From NCBI GenBank assembly GCA_041671045.1, contig JBAZCF010000008.1:82156-146155 (forward strand): a stretch of 64,000 bases of DNA. Direction: 5' to 3'. The stretch is from Parachlamydiales bacterium (GTDB lineage Bacteria > Chlamydiota > Chlamydiia > Chlamydiales > JABDDJ01). Every line of letters begins with the position of its first letter. Position 1 is the first letter of the stretch. A program made the translations under genes and the position numbers. The notes beneath the pieces are model-generated. The model had not been told where the DNA came from and ran no database searches. It saw only the letters and a program-made list of their open reading frames with translations. Positions 25,544 to 34,352 of this stretch are shown piece by piece.

Positions 25544-27685
25544 GTGCGCATAACACGACAAGTATTAACATTTTTATTTCTATTATTCTGGATGCATGCG
25601 TCCTTAAACGCCCTGCAAAATGGAATCACTGTCGATCTGCGCAATCCTGAATACGTCGACGGCACGATCAGCACTATGGAAGGCGGCGTCATCACCGGCC
25701 CAAATGTCCGCATCCAAGCCGAACGCATTATTTACAAACACACCCAAGACGAGACTGCAACTAAAGATACTGTCATTGCAGAGTGTGAAGTGCGTTTAGA
25801 GCTTATGGGTTATCTCATCATAGGCAGGAAACTTGAGTATGACCTGACCAACAACACCGGTTTTATCTATGAAGCGAAAGGATCGGTCTACCCTTGGTTT
25901 TTTCATGGCAAAGTTATCCAAATATGTGCAGACGGCAGCTATGTCATTTATAACGGCTATATTACTACCTCTGAGAACGTGTGTCCTGAATGGAAAACAT
26001 CCATAGAAGTGGCGCGCTTATTTCCTAACAATGACATTGCAGCAGAAAATGTCACTGTCAGATTAGGTACTATACCTATTTTCTATATCCCTAAACTGAG
26101 CCTGAACCTGGATACACTTTGTGATCAACCTGTGAAATATACTCTACGCTGGGGTGGGCGCCAAGGATCACGTATTGGAATGCAATATAATTTCATGTCT
26201 TACGATAACTTCAAGGCATATCTAAGGCTCGATTATAATGTTAAAAGAGGTCCGGGAGGAGGGATTGAAGCTAATTATCACTCTAAAGAAAACTCTGAAC
26301 GCTTCGATACCATCAACTACTTTGCAAAAGATGAAGACCCCGCCAATTCGCATATCAACACGCGCTACCGTTTCCAAGGAACCTACCGCAGGTGCTGGGA
26401 GGCAGGAAGAACAATCCTAGAAGCACGCTACGATAAGCTTAGCGATAAAATGATGGCTACTGACTACACAGACCTGGGGATAGACCTTGAGTATGCACGA
26501 CGAACAGACTTGCTGCTGCACCATAATGAAGACAACTGGGTAGGCAATATCCTTGTCAGGCCACGCATCAACTACTTTCAGACGATCAAACAAGAGCTGC
26601 CCACCCTTAGCGGCGCCATCCTTCCTCAGACGATCAACCCCTTGGGTATTATTACCACGATGGAAGCAAATGCGTCCTATCTTGACTTCCAATACGCTTC
26701 AGGCACTGTAAATGTGCAAGACTTTACCGCTACTCGCTTAGAAATTCGTTCCGGAATGTACCGTCCCTTTGGCAATAGCCTCTTTAAATTAACTCCGGGC
26801 GCAAGTGCTGTGGGCATCTTTTACGGTAATAGGCCCTATAAAGGAAGTTCCTGGCTGGCAACAGGTACAGCTTCTCTAGAAGGCAATATGCTGTTCTCAA
26901 AGGATTTTAGCTGGGGCAGGCATTCGGTACAGCCATATTTCTTCTATAATTACATCATCCAGCCTACCATCCCCCCCGATAAACACTATATATTTGATAT
27001 TACTGATGGATGGTATCGCGTCAATACTATGCGGTTGGGTGTGCAACAGAACTTTTTTGAATGGGATAAATCTTGCTGCCGTTCAACTTTTTTCTTTGAT
27101 AGCTACCTTTGGGGCCTTTTTGATAATAAGGAAATTCCCCATCCGCTTCCTAAGCTGACCACTAATTTTAGCCTTATCTCCGGCGAGACCCTGCATAACT
27201 GTATTTTAGCAACATGGGATTTAACTCATGGGGGATTGGCTGAGCTTAATTTCAGGAGCGCATGGACAGTAAGCAAACAGCTGGCTATTTCCATGGAATA
27301 CCGCCAACGCAATGCCTACATGTGGCGTAAAATAGATAAGGAAAATTTTGTGCTGGACTATTACCGCAGCGAGGATGAGCTGCTGCACTCTCCGGTATCA
27401 GACCGTAGAAAAACCTACCTGCTACATTTTTTCTACCGCGTAGATCCAGGCCTTGCATTCGAATGGAAATCACGTGTGGGCTGGGATAGAAAACATGAGC
27501 CCTTTTATTTCGAATATAACTTCAATTTATTAGCCAGGTTGCCTGCGCACTGGGAAATGAAAGTATCCTATCAGCATAAGGAAGTCGATGACCGCTTTGC
27601 TATCTACTTTACATTAGGAACTTCCTCACCTAAACGCTGTACCGATGCAACTTGCCCTAACAGTCCTTGCGGATTATGGTATTAA
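25544..27685 (+). CDS. lptD: LptD/OstA-like LPS-assembly outer-membrane protein
   Basis: A 713-residue protein with a signal peptide (QVLTFLFLLFWMHASLNA). Residues about 25-150 form an OstA/LptA-like jelly-roll (GGVITGPNVRIQAERIIYK...VIAECEVRLELMGYLIIGRKLEYDLTNNTGFIYEAKGSV). The rest is a long beta-barrel with alternating aromatic strands. FYIPKLSLNLD resembles the conserved 'PY' linker region before the LptD barrel, and the chain ends with a short Cys-containing tail (CTDATCPNSPCGLWY). The start is GTG with GAGG 5 nt upstream. It inserts LPS/LOS at the cell surface together with LptE, which is not in this window. Confidence 0.82.
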   Translation: MRITRQVLTFLFLLFWMHASLNALQNGITVDLRNPEYVDGTISTMEGGVITGPNVRIQAERIIYKHTQDETATKDTVIAECEVRLELMGYLIIGRKLEYDLTNNTGFIYEAKGSVYPWFFHGKVIQICADGSYVIYNGYITTSENVCPEWKTSIEVARLFPNNDIAAENVTVRLGTIPIFYIPKLSLNLDTLCDQPVKYTLRWGGRQGSRIGMQYNFMSYDNFKAYLRLDYNVKRGPGGGIEANYHSKENSERFDTINYFAKDEDPANSHINTRYRFQGTYRRCWEAGRTILEARYDKLSDKMMATDYTDLGIDLEYARRTDLLLHHNEDNWVGNILVRPRINYFQTIKQELPTLSGAILPQTINPLGIITTMEANASYLDFQYASGTVNVQDFTATRLEIRSGMYRPFGNSLFKLTPGASAVGIFYGNRPYKGSSWLATGTASLEGNMLFSKDFSWGRHSVQPYFFYNYIIQPTIPPDKHYIFDITDGWYRVNTMRLGVQQNFFEWDKSCCRSTFFFDSYLWGLFDNKEIPHPLPKLTTNFSLISGETLHNCILATWDLTHGGLAELNFRSAWTVSKQLAISMEYRQRNAYMWRKIDKENFVLDYYRSEDELLHSPVSDRRKTYLLHFFYRVDPGLAFEWKSRVGWDRKHEPFYFEYNFNLLARLPAHWEMKVSYQHKEVDDRFAIYFTLGTSSPKRCTDATCPNSPCGLWY

Positions 27686-27723
27686 TCTAGAAAATATTAC
27701 GATCAAGTTAAGGATAACTAAGA

Positions 27724-29841
27724 ATGTCAACAATTTTGCCTTTAGAGCGGCTATCACCTCTAAATACCCCAGCGGCTCCCACAGAACAACAAGGGGATGC
27801 AACCCGTTTATTTACTTTGCCCGATCTCACTCCCATTGATTCGGATTATCGACGTGTCTTTAAATCTAATAATACATTACGTACTGAGTTCTGCAATTGT
27901 CTGAAAACGATTTTCTTAAATCTGGATGCGGATAAATTCTTAGCCCTGATGGATGAGATTTTGAATGATCCCAGCAAAACAGATGCACAGATATATAACG
28001 AATTACTCTTACGCATCGATACCACAAAGAAAAATTTCTCTTTCTTCGCAATGTTCACATCGCTTTTTGCTCTCAAAGAAGGTCTGGGAAAACAAATCGC
28101 ACAATTCATGCGGACTTTCAAGAAAGAAAAATTCGATAACTACCTTGAAATTTCGAGTCGACTCTATTTTAATACTATTCGTAAAGTAACTCACTTGGCT
28201 TTCCGAGGCACTGTCACAGCATTATGTGATAATCCTGAACAAGTAGGATTAGGCGCACGTCTAGCCGCAGAAAGTATAATATACCCCTATACATCCCTGC
28301 CCCTCAATTCTGCGCGTTGGAATGCTGAAAAACCTGAACCTCATTTCACTTATAAACCCATTGGAGACGACATCCCTGATAATAGCCAGGATATGATCGT
28401 ATGTTTTGAAGGGCTTCATCACGTTCCTCCGCAAAACTTAGAGCCATTTACCTCATCGTTGACTGCTAAATTACGTCAGGGAGGTGTGCTGCTCTTAAGA
28501 GAACATGACATCAACCCACGTAATGTGACCGGATCGGAAGGAACTGAAAGCATACTTACATCCAAAGAAATGCAATCCATCGTTTCCGTTATCCACTCCA
28601 TTGGCAATGCTGCCCATAAAATAAGCCGGGAGCAAGAATATGAAGAAATAAGGGACTTCAGAAGTTCTTATCAATGGACCGATTTTATGAAGGCCCACGG
28701 ATTTACAAGGATCAGCAAAGAGCAACTGGTCTTGTCGGGCGATCCTTCCGAAAACACCCTAATGGCCTTCATTAAAACCCCAAAATCCTTATCCGACCTA
28801 AAGCAAACACTTACTTATTACAACGGCTATGGCCGTTCAAAAATTGATGCCGCTTCCACCTTTATTCAGCAGGGAAATGCCCGTTTTGCTGAAGCGTACA
28901 CACTGCATATTCAAACACAGCATTCTTATACTTTTGATTTCATCGGCCATTTAAAGCAGCATTATATCCATTTTTATCACTTTGTTAAAGAGTGCCTAAG
29001 TGATAAGGACACCTCAAAAATCGACCTCTTATTCTCGGGCGGGATGGCTATGAACTTATTCATCCTTACTTCTGCCACTCTCTGGTGCAGTTTGAATATG
29101 CTAAGCAGCCTGCCGTCTACTTTGTGCGCAAAATGGAATCATGGTGAAAAATGGCGTACGGTGGCCCAACTTAATGAGTTGGAAAAATTCCAAGCTCTAC
29201 ATGAAAAAAGCTATGCTGAGTTCAGCCTCGCTGCACCTTATTATAAGTATGACTACATCAGCGCTATTAAAGACCTGTGGAACGTGGTAATGAACTCGAA
29301 AGAATCCCTGAGCATAAGAATAGGGAGTTATATAAACGCTGTCCTTTCCACCATCGCATTACTTGCCAAAGCTGGCATTTCAGTCCCCTTAAAAGCCTTT
29401 TACGCGATGCAAGCAAAGAGTGAGCCCGATCCCCTTAAGATGATTGTCAAAGATAAACAAAAAGAACTCCACGACTTCATTGAAACTTGGAACAAAGCAA
29501 ACCCGCACCATGTGGTTGAGATCGTTCTTGAAACGAAAAATGAGATGGATGCCAACGAAGATTACAAGGTCCTAAACATCCCGCATAATATTCCATTGAT
29601 ACCTTTCTGCAATGATTTAATGACTTTGAATAAACCGAAAATCATCGAAATAAATGGCCAAAAAGAACTTTATGTTGATGTCTTAAACAATACAGCAATA
29701 AATTGGGCGCCCACACTTTACTCCATGAAAAAAATCGATGACCCTAAAAACAGAAGCTATACCACCTACAAGATTGCAGCAGCAAACTTTAAAGCTTTGA
29801 GTGAAGTAATAGGAAAAGAGATATTGTATATCCATGAATAA
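27724..29841 (+). CDS. Large hypothetical protein with methyltransferase-like segment
   Basis: A 705-residue protein. The stretch SQDMIVCFEGLHHVPPQNLEPFTSSLTAKLRQGGVLLLREHD (about residues 220-260) looks like the middle of a class I SAM-dependent methyltransferase (motifs II-III). I cannot see a normal glycine-rich motif I. Two further hydrophobic stretches lie at about 435-460 and 535-560, and the ends are charged. AAGGA precedes the ATG by 8 nt. It follows lptD with a 38-nt gap. No full-length family is recognised; enzymatic activity is uncertain. Confidence 0.7.
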   Translation: MSTILPLERLSPLNTPAAPTEQQGDATRLFTLPDLTPIDSDYRRVFKSNNTLRTEFCNCLKTIFLNLDADKFLALMDEILNDPSKTDAQIYNELLLRIDTTKKNFSFFAMFTSLFALKEGLGKQIAQFMRTFKKEKFDNYLEISSRLYFNTIRKVTHLAFRGTVTALCDNPEQVGLGARLAAESIIYPYTSLPLNSARWNAEKPEPHFTYKPIGDDIPDNSQDMIVCFEGLHHVPPQNLEPFTSSLTAKLRQGGVLLLREHDINPRNVTGSEGTESILTSKEMQSIVSVIHSIGNAAHKISREQEYEEIRDFRSSYQWTDFMKAHGFTRISKEQLVLSGDPSENTLMAFIKTPKSLSDLKQTLTYYNGYGRSKIDAASTFIQQGNARFAEAYTLHIQTQHSYTFDFIGHLKQHYIHFYHFVKECLSDKDTSKIDLLFSGGMAMNLFILTSATLWCSLNMLSSLPSTLCAKWNHGEKWRTVAQLNELEKFQALHEKSYAEFSLAAPYYKYDYISAIKDLWNVVMNSKESLSIRIGSYINAVLSTIALLAKAGISVPLKAFYAMQAKSEPDPLKMIVKDKQKELHDFIETWNKANPHHVVEIVLETKNEMDANEDYKVLNIPHNIPLIPFCNDLMTLNKPKIIEINGQKELYVDVLNNTAINWAPTLYSMKKIDDPKNRSYTTYKIAAANFKALSEVIGKEILYIHE

Positions 29842-29951
29842 TCCTACAAATCAAATGATTACAAGCTGATCCTTGCAATCGCTTGTTTGATTGGCAGATT
29901 AATGGCAAAATCTAGTATCTTAGTCTCTTTAATTCTTAATAGATAATTACT

Positions 29952-31319
29952 ATGGATATTCTAATTATTGGTGCCGGATACGTAGGTCTTGTCACCGGAA
30001 CATGTCTTGCTGAGATGGGCCATCATGTTATCTGCCTAGATATCAATCCCCAGAAAATTTCCCTGCTCAATGAAGGTAAAATACCTATCTATGAACCGGG
30101 GCTGGAAGAAATGCTCCGCAGAAATGTCGCTGCCAAAAGACTCTCTTTCACCACTGAATACCAGACTGGTGTTTCAAAGTCTCAACTTTGTTTTATCGCT
30201 GTAGAGACCCCTCTAGGCGATCAAGGCCAAGCCAACCTATCCTACGTTCAGCGCGCCGCTGCTATGATTGCCGATCATATGGATTCTTACAAAGTCATTA
30301 TCAACAAATCCACTGTCCCCGTAGGAACCGTTGACCTTGTTAAAGCTACAATTCAAGATAAATTAAACGAAAGAAACCTTCAGATTGATTTTGATGTTGT
30401 CTCCAACCCGGAGTTCTTGAAAGAAGGCGATGCTATCAATGACTTCATGAAGCCCGACAGAGTTGTTATCGGGGTAGAAAATGAAAGAGCCGCACAAATA
30501 ATGAAAGAGGTCTACTCCCCTTTCATGTTAAACCATGACCGCATCCTTATCATGGACGTCCGCTCTGCTGAACTGACTAAATACGCTGCCAACGTCATGC
30601 TCGCAACACGCATTTCACTTATGAACGAACTCTCGCGCATCTGCGAAAGCGCCGGCGCCGACATTGACATGATCCGTAAAGGGATTGGCTCCGATGCGCG
30701 CATCGGATACAAATTCCTGTACGCAGGTGTAGGCTACGGAGGCTCCTGCCTTCCCAAGGATATAGCTGCATTAAGATATCAAGCGCAAGCTTGGGATATT
30801 GCCACACCCCTCCTAGATGCTGTTGAAACAGTTAACCGCACGCAAAAAATGCGCCTTTTCCAAATTGTGGACGAATACTTTCTTCCTCAAGGCGGCCTGA
30901 GTGATAAAACTGTCGGAATACTAGGGCTGGCATTTAAACCAAATACAGATGATATGCGTGAGGCTCCTTCTCTTGTTCTGATCAAAGAATTGCTGCAACA
31001 TGGTGCTAAAATCCGACTTTATGATCCTGTTGCAATGGAAAATGCTAAACTTATCCTCCCTGACCATCCTTCCATTACTTGGTGCAACGACGAATATGAA
31101 ACAGCTTCCGATGCCGACTGCCTTATTCTAGTGACAGAATGGAAACAATTCCGCTTCCTCGATTTCTCTGTAATCAAACAAAAAATGAAACGATATGCCT
31201 TTTTTGATGGACGGAATCAATACCATCCTGAAAAAATGCAAGAATTAGGATTTGACTATTTTAGCATTGGCAGGCAGCCTGTGAGTTCACAAAAAACACC
31301 GAATATTTATGCAAACTGA
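29952..31319 (+). CDS. ugd: UDP-glucose 6-dehydrogenase
   Basis: A 455-residue cytoplasmic enzyme that oxidises UDP-glucose twice to UDP-glucuronate using NAD. Evidence: N-terminal Rossmann motif MDILIIGAGYVGLVTGTCLAEMGH, STVPVGT, NPEFLKEGDAINDFM, and the catalytic-cysteine motif GVGYGGSCLPKD, followed by the C-terminal UDP-binding domain (GILGLAFKPNTDDMREAPSL). The length is typical. Its end overlaps the polyprenyl synthase gene by 11 nt. UDP-glucuronate could feed glycan or sugar-nucleotide pathways. Confidence 0.95.
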   Translation: MDILIIGAGYVGLVTGTCLAEMGHHVICLDINPQKISLLNEGKIPIYEPGLEEMLRRNVAAKRLSFTTEYQTGVSKSQLCFIAVETPLGDQGQANLSYVQRAAAMIADHMDSYKVIINKSTVPVGTVDLVKATIQDKLNERNLQIDFDVVSNPEFLKEGDAINDFMKPDRVVIGVENERAAQIMKEVYSPFMLNHDRILIMDVRSAELTKYAANVMLATRISLMNELSRICESAGADIDMIRKGIGSDARIGYKFLYAGVGYGGSCLPKDIAALRYQAQAWDIATPLLDAVETVNRTQKMRLFQIVDEYFLPQGGLSDKTVGILGLAFKPNTDDMREAPSLVLIKELLQHGAKIRLYDPVAMENAKLILPDHPSITWCNDEYETASDADCLILVTEWKQFRFLDFSVIKQKMKRYAFFDGRNQYHPEKMQELGFDYFSIGRQPVSSQKTPNIYAN

Positions 31320-32190
31320 ACTACTTGCGTTACGAAATGACCTCGAGGAAGTAAATGCAACACTTGAACATCTGCTGCAAACAAAAGAATTAGAACACGT
31401 CCACCTATATGAGGCGGCCCGATATGCTGTCCTTGGGCCCGGCAAGCGCATCAGGCCATTATTATGCTTAGCAGCAACCCAGCTGTTTGGCATACCTAAT
31501 TCACACGCCCTCGTTCCAGCTTCTGCCTTAGAATTAATACACTGCTATTCTTTAATCCATGATGACCTGCCTGCCATGGACAATGATGATTATCGCCGCG
31601 GCAGGCCCACCTTGCATAAAGTCTATCCCGAAGGGCATGCCATCCTCACAGGCGATTATCTTTTAACCTATGCCTTTGAACTCCTCAGTAATGCCCCCCA
31701 CCTTTCTGCTGAAAAAAGGATTAATTTAGTGCGCATCTTAGCAGAAGCGGCCGGTGGAGAAGGCATGGTAGGCGGACAAGTACGGGATGTATCTTCAGAA
31801 GGAAAAAATCTAAAATTAAATGATTTGGAAGAGCTTCACCTACGCAAAACCGGTCGTATGTTCCAAGCAGCCCTTTTATTCGGAGCCGTTATTTCCGATG
31901 CGAATGAAACAAATTACCAATTGTTAAAAGAAATAGGCGAAAAAATCGGCTTAGCTTTCCAAATCCATGATGATGTCATCGATGTCATCAATAGCGCACA
32001 AAAACACGGATATAGCGTTTCCTCTGATCAAACCAACAATAAAACCACTTATGTAACACTACTAGGTTTGGATGAAGCGCGCACTGCAGTTGATACCCTA
32101 TTGCAAGAAACCAAAACTCTTTTCGAAAAACTACCCGCCAATCAAGAGAAATTAAAAACAATTCTGCATAGAGCATTTTCAATAAAATAA
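31309..32190 (+). CDS. ispA: Polyprenyl (farnesyl/geranyl) diphosphate synthase
   Basis: A 293-residue trans-isoprenyl diphosphate synthase of the IspA type. The first aspartate-rich motif is DDLPAMDND in LIHDDLPAMDNDDYRRGRPTLHK and the second is IHDDVID. GKRIRPLLCLA and GGQVRDVSSEG also match. The family condenses IPP with DMAPP or GPP, giving FPP for undecaprenyl phosphate and quinones. Chain length is not certain from the sequence. It overlaps ugd and precedes the sugar transferase, which suggests a lipid-linked glycan operon. Confidence 0.9.
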   Translation: MQTELLALRNDLEEVNATLEHLLQTKELEHVHLYEAARYAVLGPGKRIRPLLCLAATQLFGIPNSHALVPASALELIHCYSLIHDDLPAMDNDDYRRGRPTLHKVYPEGHAILTGDYLLTYAFELLSNAPHLSAEKRINLVRILAEAAGGEGMVGGQVRDVSSEGKNLKLNDLEELHLRKTGRMFQAALLFGAVISDANETNYQLLKEIGEKIGLAFQIHDDVIDVINSAQKHGYSVSSDQTNNKTTYVTLLGLDEARTAVDTLLQETKTLFEKLPANQEKLKTILHRAFSIK

Positions 32191-32230
32191 AAATTCCTTT
32201 ATAGTAGTGATACCCAGTAAATTACTCTAT

Positions 32231-32893
32231 ATGAAAAAAGATCCCTTAAGTTACCAACTACTTCACCCAAGCGAAGTGAAACATATTCCGACTAAACGAA
32301 TATTTGATATTGCGTTTAGTATTTGCGCACTAGTTTTTCTTTTCCCTTTCCTACTTCTAATTGCATTAGCGATTGCAGTTACATCCCCCGGAAAAGTTAC
32401 CTATGGACATACGCGTATCGGACGAGGAGGTAAACCCTTCAAATGCTATAAGTTCCGGACGATGTATAGCGATGCTGAAAAACGGCTGCAGGAAATCCTG
32501 ACTTCCGATCCTGAAAAAAAAGCTGAATGGCTTAGCAACTTCAAATTGAAAGATGACCCTAGAGTTACCCCCTTAGGGCGCTTCCTCCGTAGAACATCCC
32601 TAGATGAACTGCCTCAATTTTGGAATGTCCTACGCGGACACCTAAGCGTTGTCGGACCGCGTCCTGTAGTAGCCGAAGAGTTAAACCAATTTTTTGGCGA
32701 AAAAGCAAAAACAGTGCTTAAAATTAGACCGGGTGTCACTGGTCCCTGGCAAGTCTCCGGCCGTAGTGATACCTCCTATGAAACACGCATTTTGATGGAC
32801 ACGCAATATGTCGACTCCCAATCGTTATGGGTAGATCTGCGCCTTATCGGAAAAACTATTTACTGCATGCTTTCACGTAAAGGTGCGTATTGA
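32231..32893 (+). CDS. Bacterial sugar transferase (undecaprenyl-phosphate sugar phosphotransferase)
   Basis: A 220-residue membrane-associated initiating transferase of the WcaJ/RfbP C-terminal (Bac_transf) type, which moves a sugar-1-phosphate from a nucleotide sugar to undecaprenyl phosphate. Motifs: KRIFDIAFSICALVFLFPFLLLIALAI (membrane hairpin), KFRTMYSDAE, RVTPLGRFLRRTSLDELPQFWNVLRGHLSVVGPRP and RPGVTGPWQVSGRSD. I prefer the ATG at 32231; a GTG at 32207 in the same frame is possible, and neither has a clear ribosome-binding site. It lacks the large N-terminal membrane domain of full WcaJ. Confidence 0.9.
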   Translation: MKKDPLSYQLLHPSEVKHIPTKRIFDIAFSICALVFLFPFLLLIALAIAVTSPGKVTYGHTRIGRGGKPFKCYKFRTMYSDAEKRLQEILTSDPEKKAEWLSNFKLKDDPRVTPLGRFLRRTSLDELPQFWNVLRGHLSVVGPRPVVAEELNQFFGEKAKTVLKIRPGVTGPWQVSGRSDTSYETRILMDTQYVDSQSLWVDLRLIGKTIYCMLSRKGAY

Positions 32894-33435
32894 AGCGTTT
32901 TTTCAGAAAATATCAGCCCACCATTAATTTAAGAAAAAAAAGCATCTTAGCAGCATTCCTTATAGGGTTCCTATTGCTTTTGATCCCGCCTGCTTTGGGA
33001 GTGGTACTACGCCTGCACTATTTTATGCCCGCTATGATCATTGCTGTTTACCAGAAACCGCTATCCACTAGCATCTGGATAGGCATATTTTGCGGTGTCG
33101 TCTCCGGTTTATTCGCTAAAGTAGATTGGATGGGAATTTACGCTTTAGCAAATGTAGCAGCTATAGCGTGCATAACTTACTATAGACGATATTTTTTCTC
33201 GGATAGTTTTAGTACATTGCCTTTACTAACGACCCTAGGTTCTTGCATAGCTACTTTTGTAATAGCAATTTCAATTGTCTTGCTCGACAAAGCGATAGTG
33301 CTGTCTATGAAGTTGCTTATCTATGATGCCATTCTGATGGCATTTGCTGATGGCCTTTATGCATTAATGATTTTTACTCTGCCGGCATTTGTCGCACAAC
33401 ATTTCACTGTGAGGCGGATAGCAACCGAAGACTAA
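32890..33435 (+). CDS. Polytopic membrane protein (MreD-like size and topology)
   Basis: A 181-residue protein with about five membrane helices (AAFLIGFLLLLIPPALGVVL; LSTSIWIGIFCGVVSGLF; LPLLTTLGSCIATFVIAISIVLL; LIYDAILMAFADGLYALMIFTLPAFV). It starts at a TTG overlapping the sugar transferase stop, so it belongs to that operon. Its size and helix spacing resemble MreD/RodD-like membrane proteins, but there is no diagnostic motif, so no function is assigned. It is the last gene before the long fold-back repeat. Confidence 0.6.
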   Translation: MKRFFRKYQPTINLRKKSILAAFLIGFLLLLIPPALGVVLRLHYFMPAMIIAVYQKPLSTSIWIGIFCGVVSGLFAKVDWMGIYALANVAAIACITYYRRYFFSDSFSTLPLLTTLGSCIATFVIAISIVLLDKAIVLSMKLLIYDAILMAFADGLYALMIFTLPAFVAQHFTVRRIATED

Positions 33436-33448
33436 TATGCGCTGCAAC

Positions 33449-34262
33449 TGCCCGGCAAGAAGCTGCCTGTAGGGACGTTTGTGTGGCGTTTTTATTGAAC
33501 GCAAAGACCCAAAGAACGCAGAGAAGCTTCGCCCAGCATGACGTTTGCTCCTAGAATGGTTTGTGTAGCTTTTTATATAAACGCAAAGACCCAAAGAACG
33601 CAGAGAAGCTCCGCCCCACATTAGCTTGTCACTAGTACGATTGTTTCATGCCGATCTCACATCGCCGCGGTTCCCCGCGGGACCGCAGCGCCGACGTTGA
33701 CATGCTCGCTTACGCGATCACGTCAAACATTAACACCACACCGTAAATATTCAGTATTTTGCAGGATAAACCCAAATGGAAACAGCTCATTTTGGTCATG
33801 CGATCTGGCATTAAGTTTACAAACATGTTTCTGCTGTGGAAACCGTGATTTTGTTTTTTCTATGGAGTGTCTTGAAATCCTTGACGTGATCGCGTAAGCG
33901 AGCATGTCAAGCATTAATACTACACCGAAAGTATTCAGTATTTTTGCTGAGTAAACCTAAATAGAAACAGCTCATTTTGGTCATGATATCTAATATTAAG
34001 TTCACAAACTTGTTTCCGATGTGTAAACCGCGATTTTGTATTTTTCTATGGAGTGTCTAATTATGTTTGACGTGACCGCGTAGCGGGCATGTCAACGTCG
34101 GCGCTGCGGTCCCGCGGGGGACCGCGGCGATGTTAGATCGGAACGAAAACAAATGTACTAGTGACAACATAATGTAGGGCGGAGCTTCTCTGCGTTCTTT
34201 GGGTCTTTGCGTTCAATAAAAACGCCACACAAACGTCCCTACAGGAAACTTCTTGCCAGGCA
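33449..34262. repeat. Long fold-back (inverted) repeat element, noncoding
   Basis: The outer arms are near-perfect inverted copies: 33449-33530 against 34180-34262. They contain the blocks GTAGGGACGTTTGTGTGGCG and AACGCAAAGACCCAAAGAAC and end in AGAGAAGCT. The inner arms (TCACTAGTAC, then the GCCGCGG and CGCGG blocks) are also inverted. The core holds two tandem ~185-bp direct repeats (33697-33880 and 33881-34066), each starting with a ~30-bp imperfect palindrome. The left arm carries the outer block twice (33498-33531 and 33582-33615). There is no ORF of note. A shorter relative lies at 49625-49958. It looks like a MITE-like, non-autonomous repeat, with no transposase nearby. Confidence 0.9.
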
Positions 34263-34352
34263 GAGCTTCTTTGCGTTCATAAAAATCGCCTCACGAACAA
34301 TACTACAGGCAACCTCTGGCCGAGCAGAGCTTCTCTGCGCTTTACAAACTCC

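Noticed and set aside
33697..34066. The tandem 185-bp core units as a CRISPR array
   Set aside because: There are only two long units with similar 'spacers' throughout. There are no short repeats separated by unique spacers and no cas genes.
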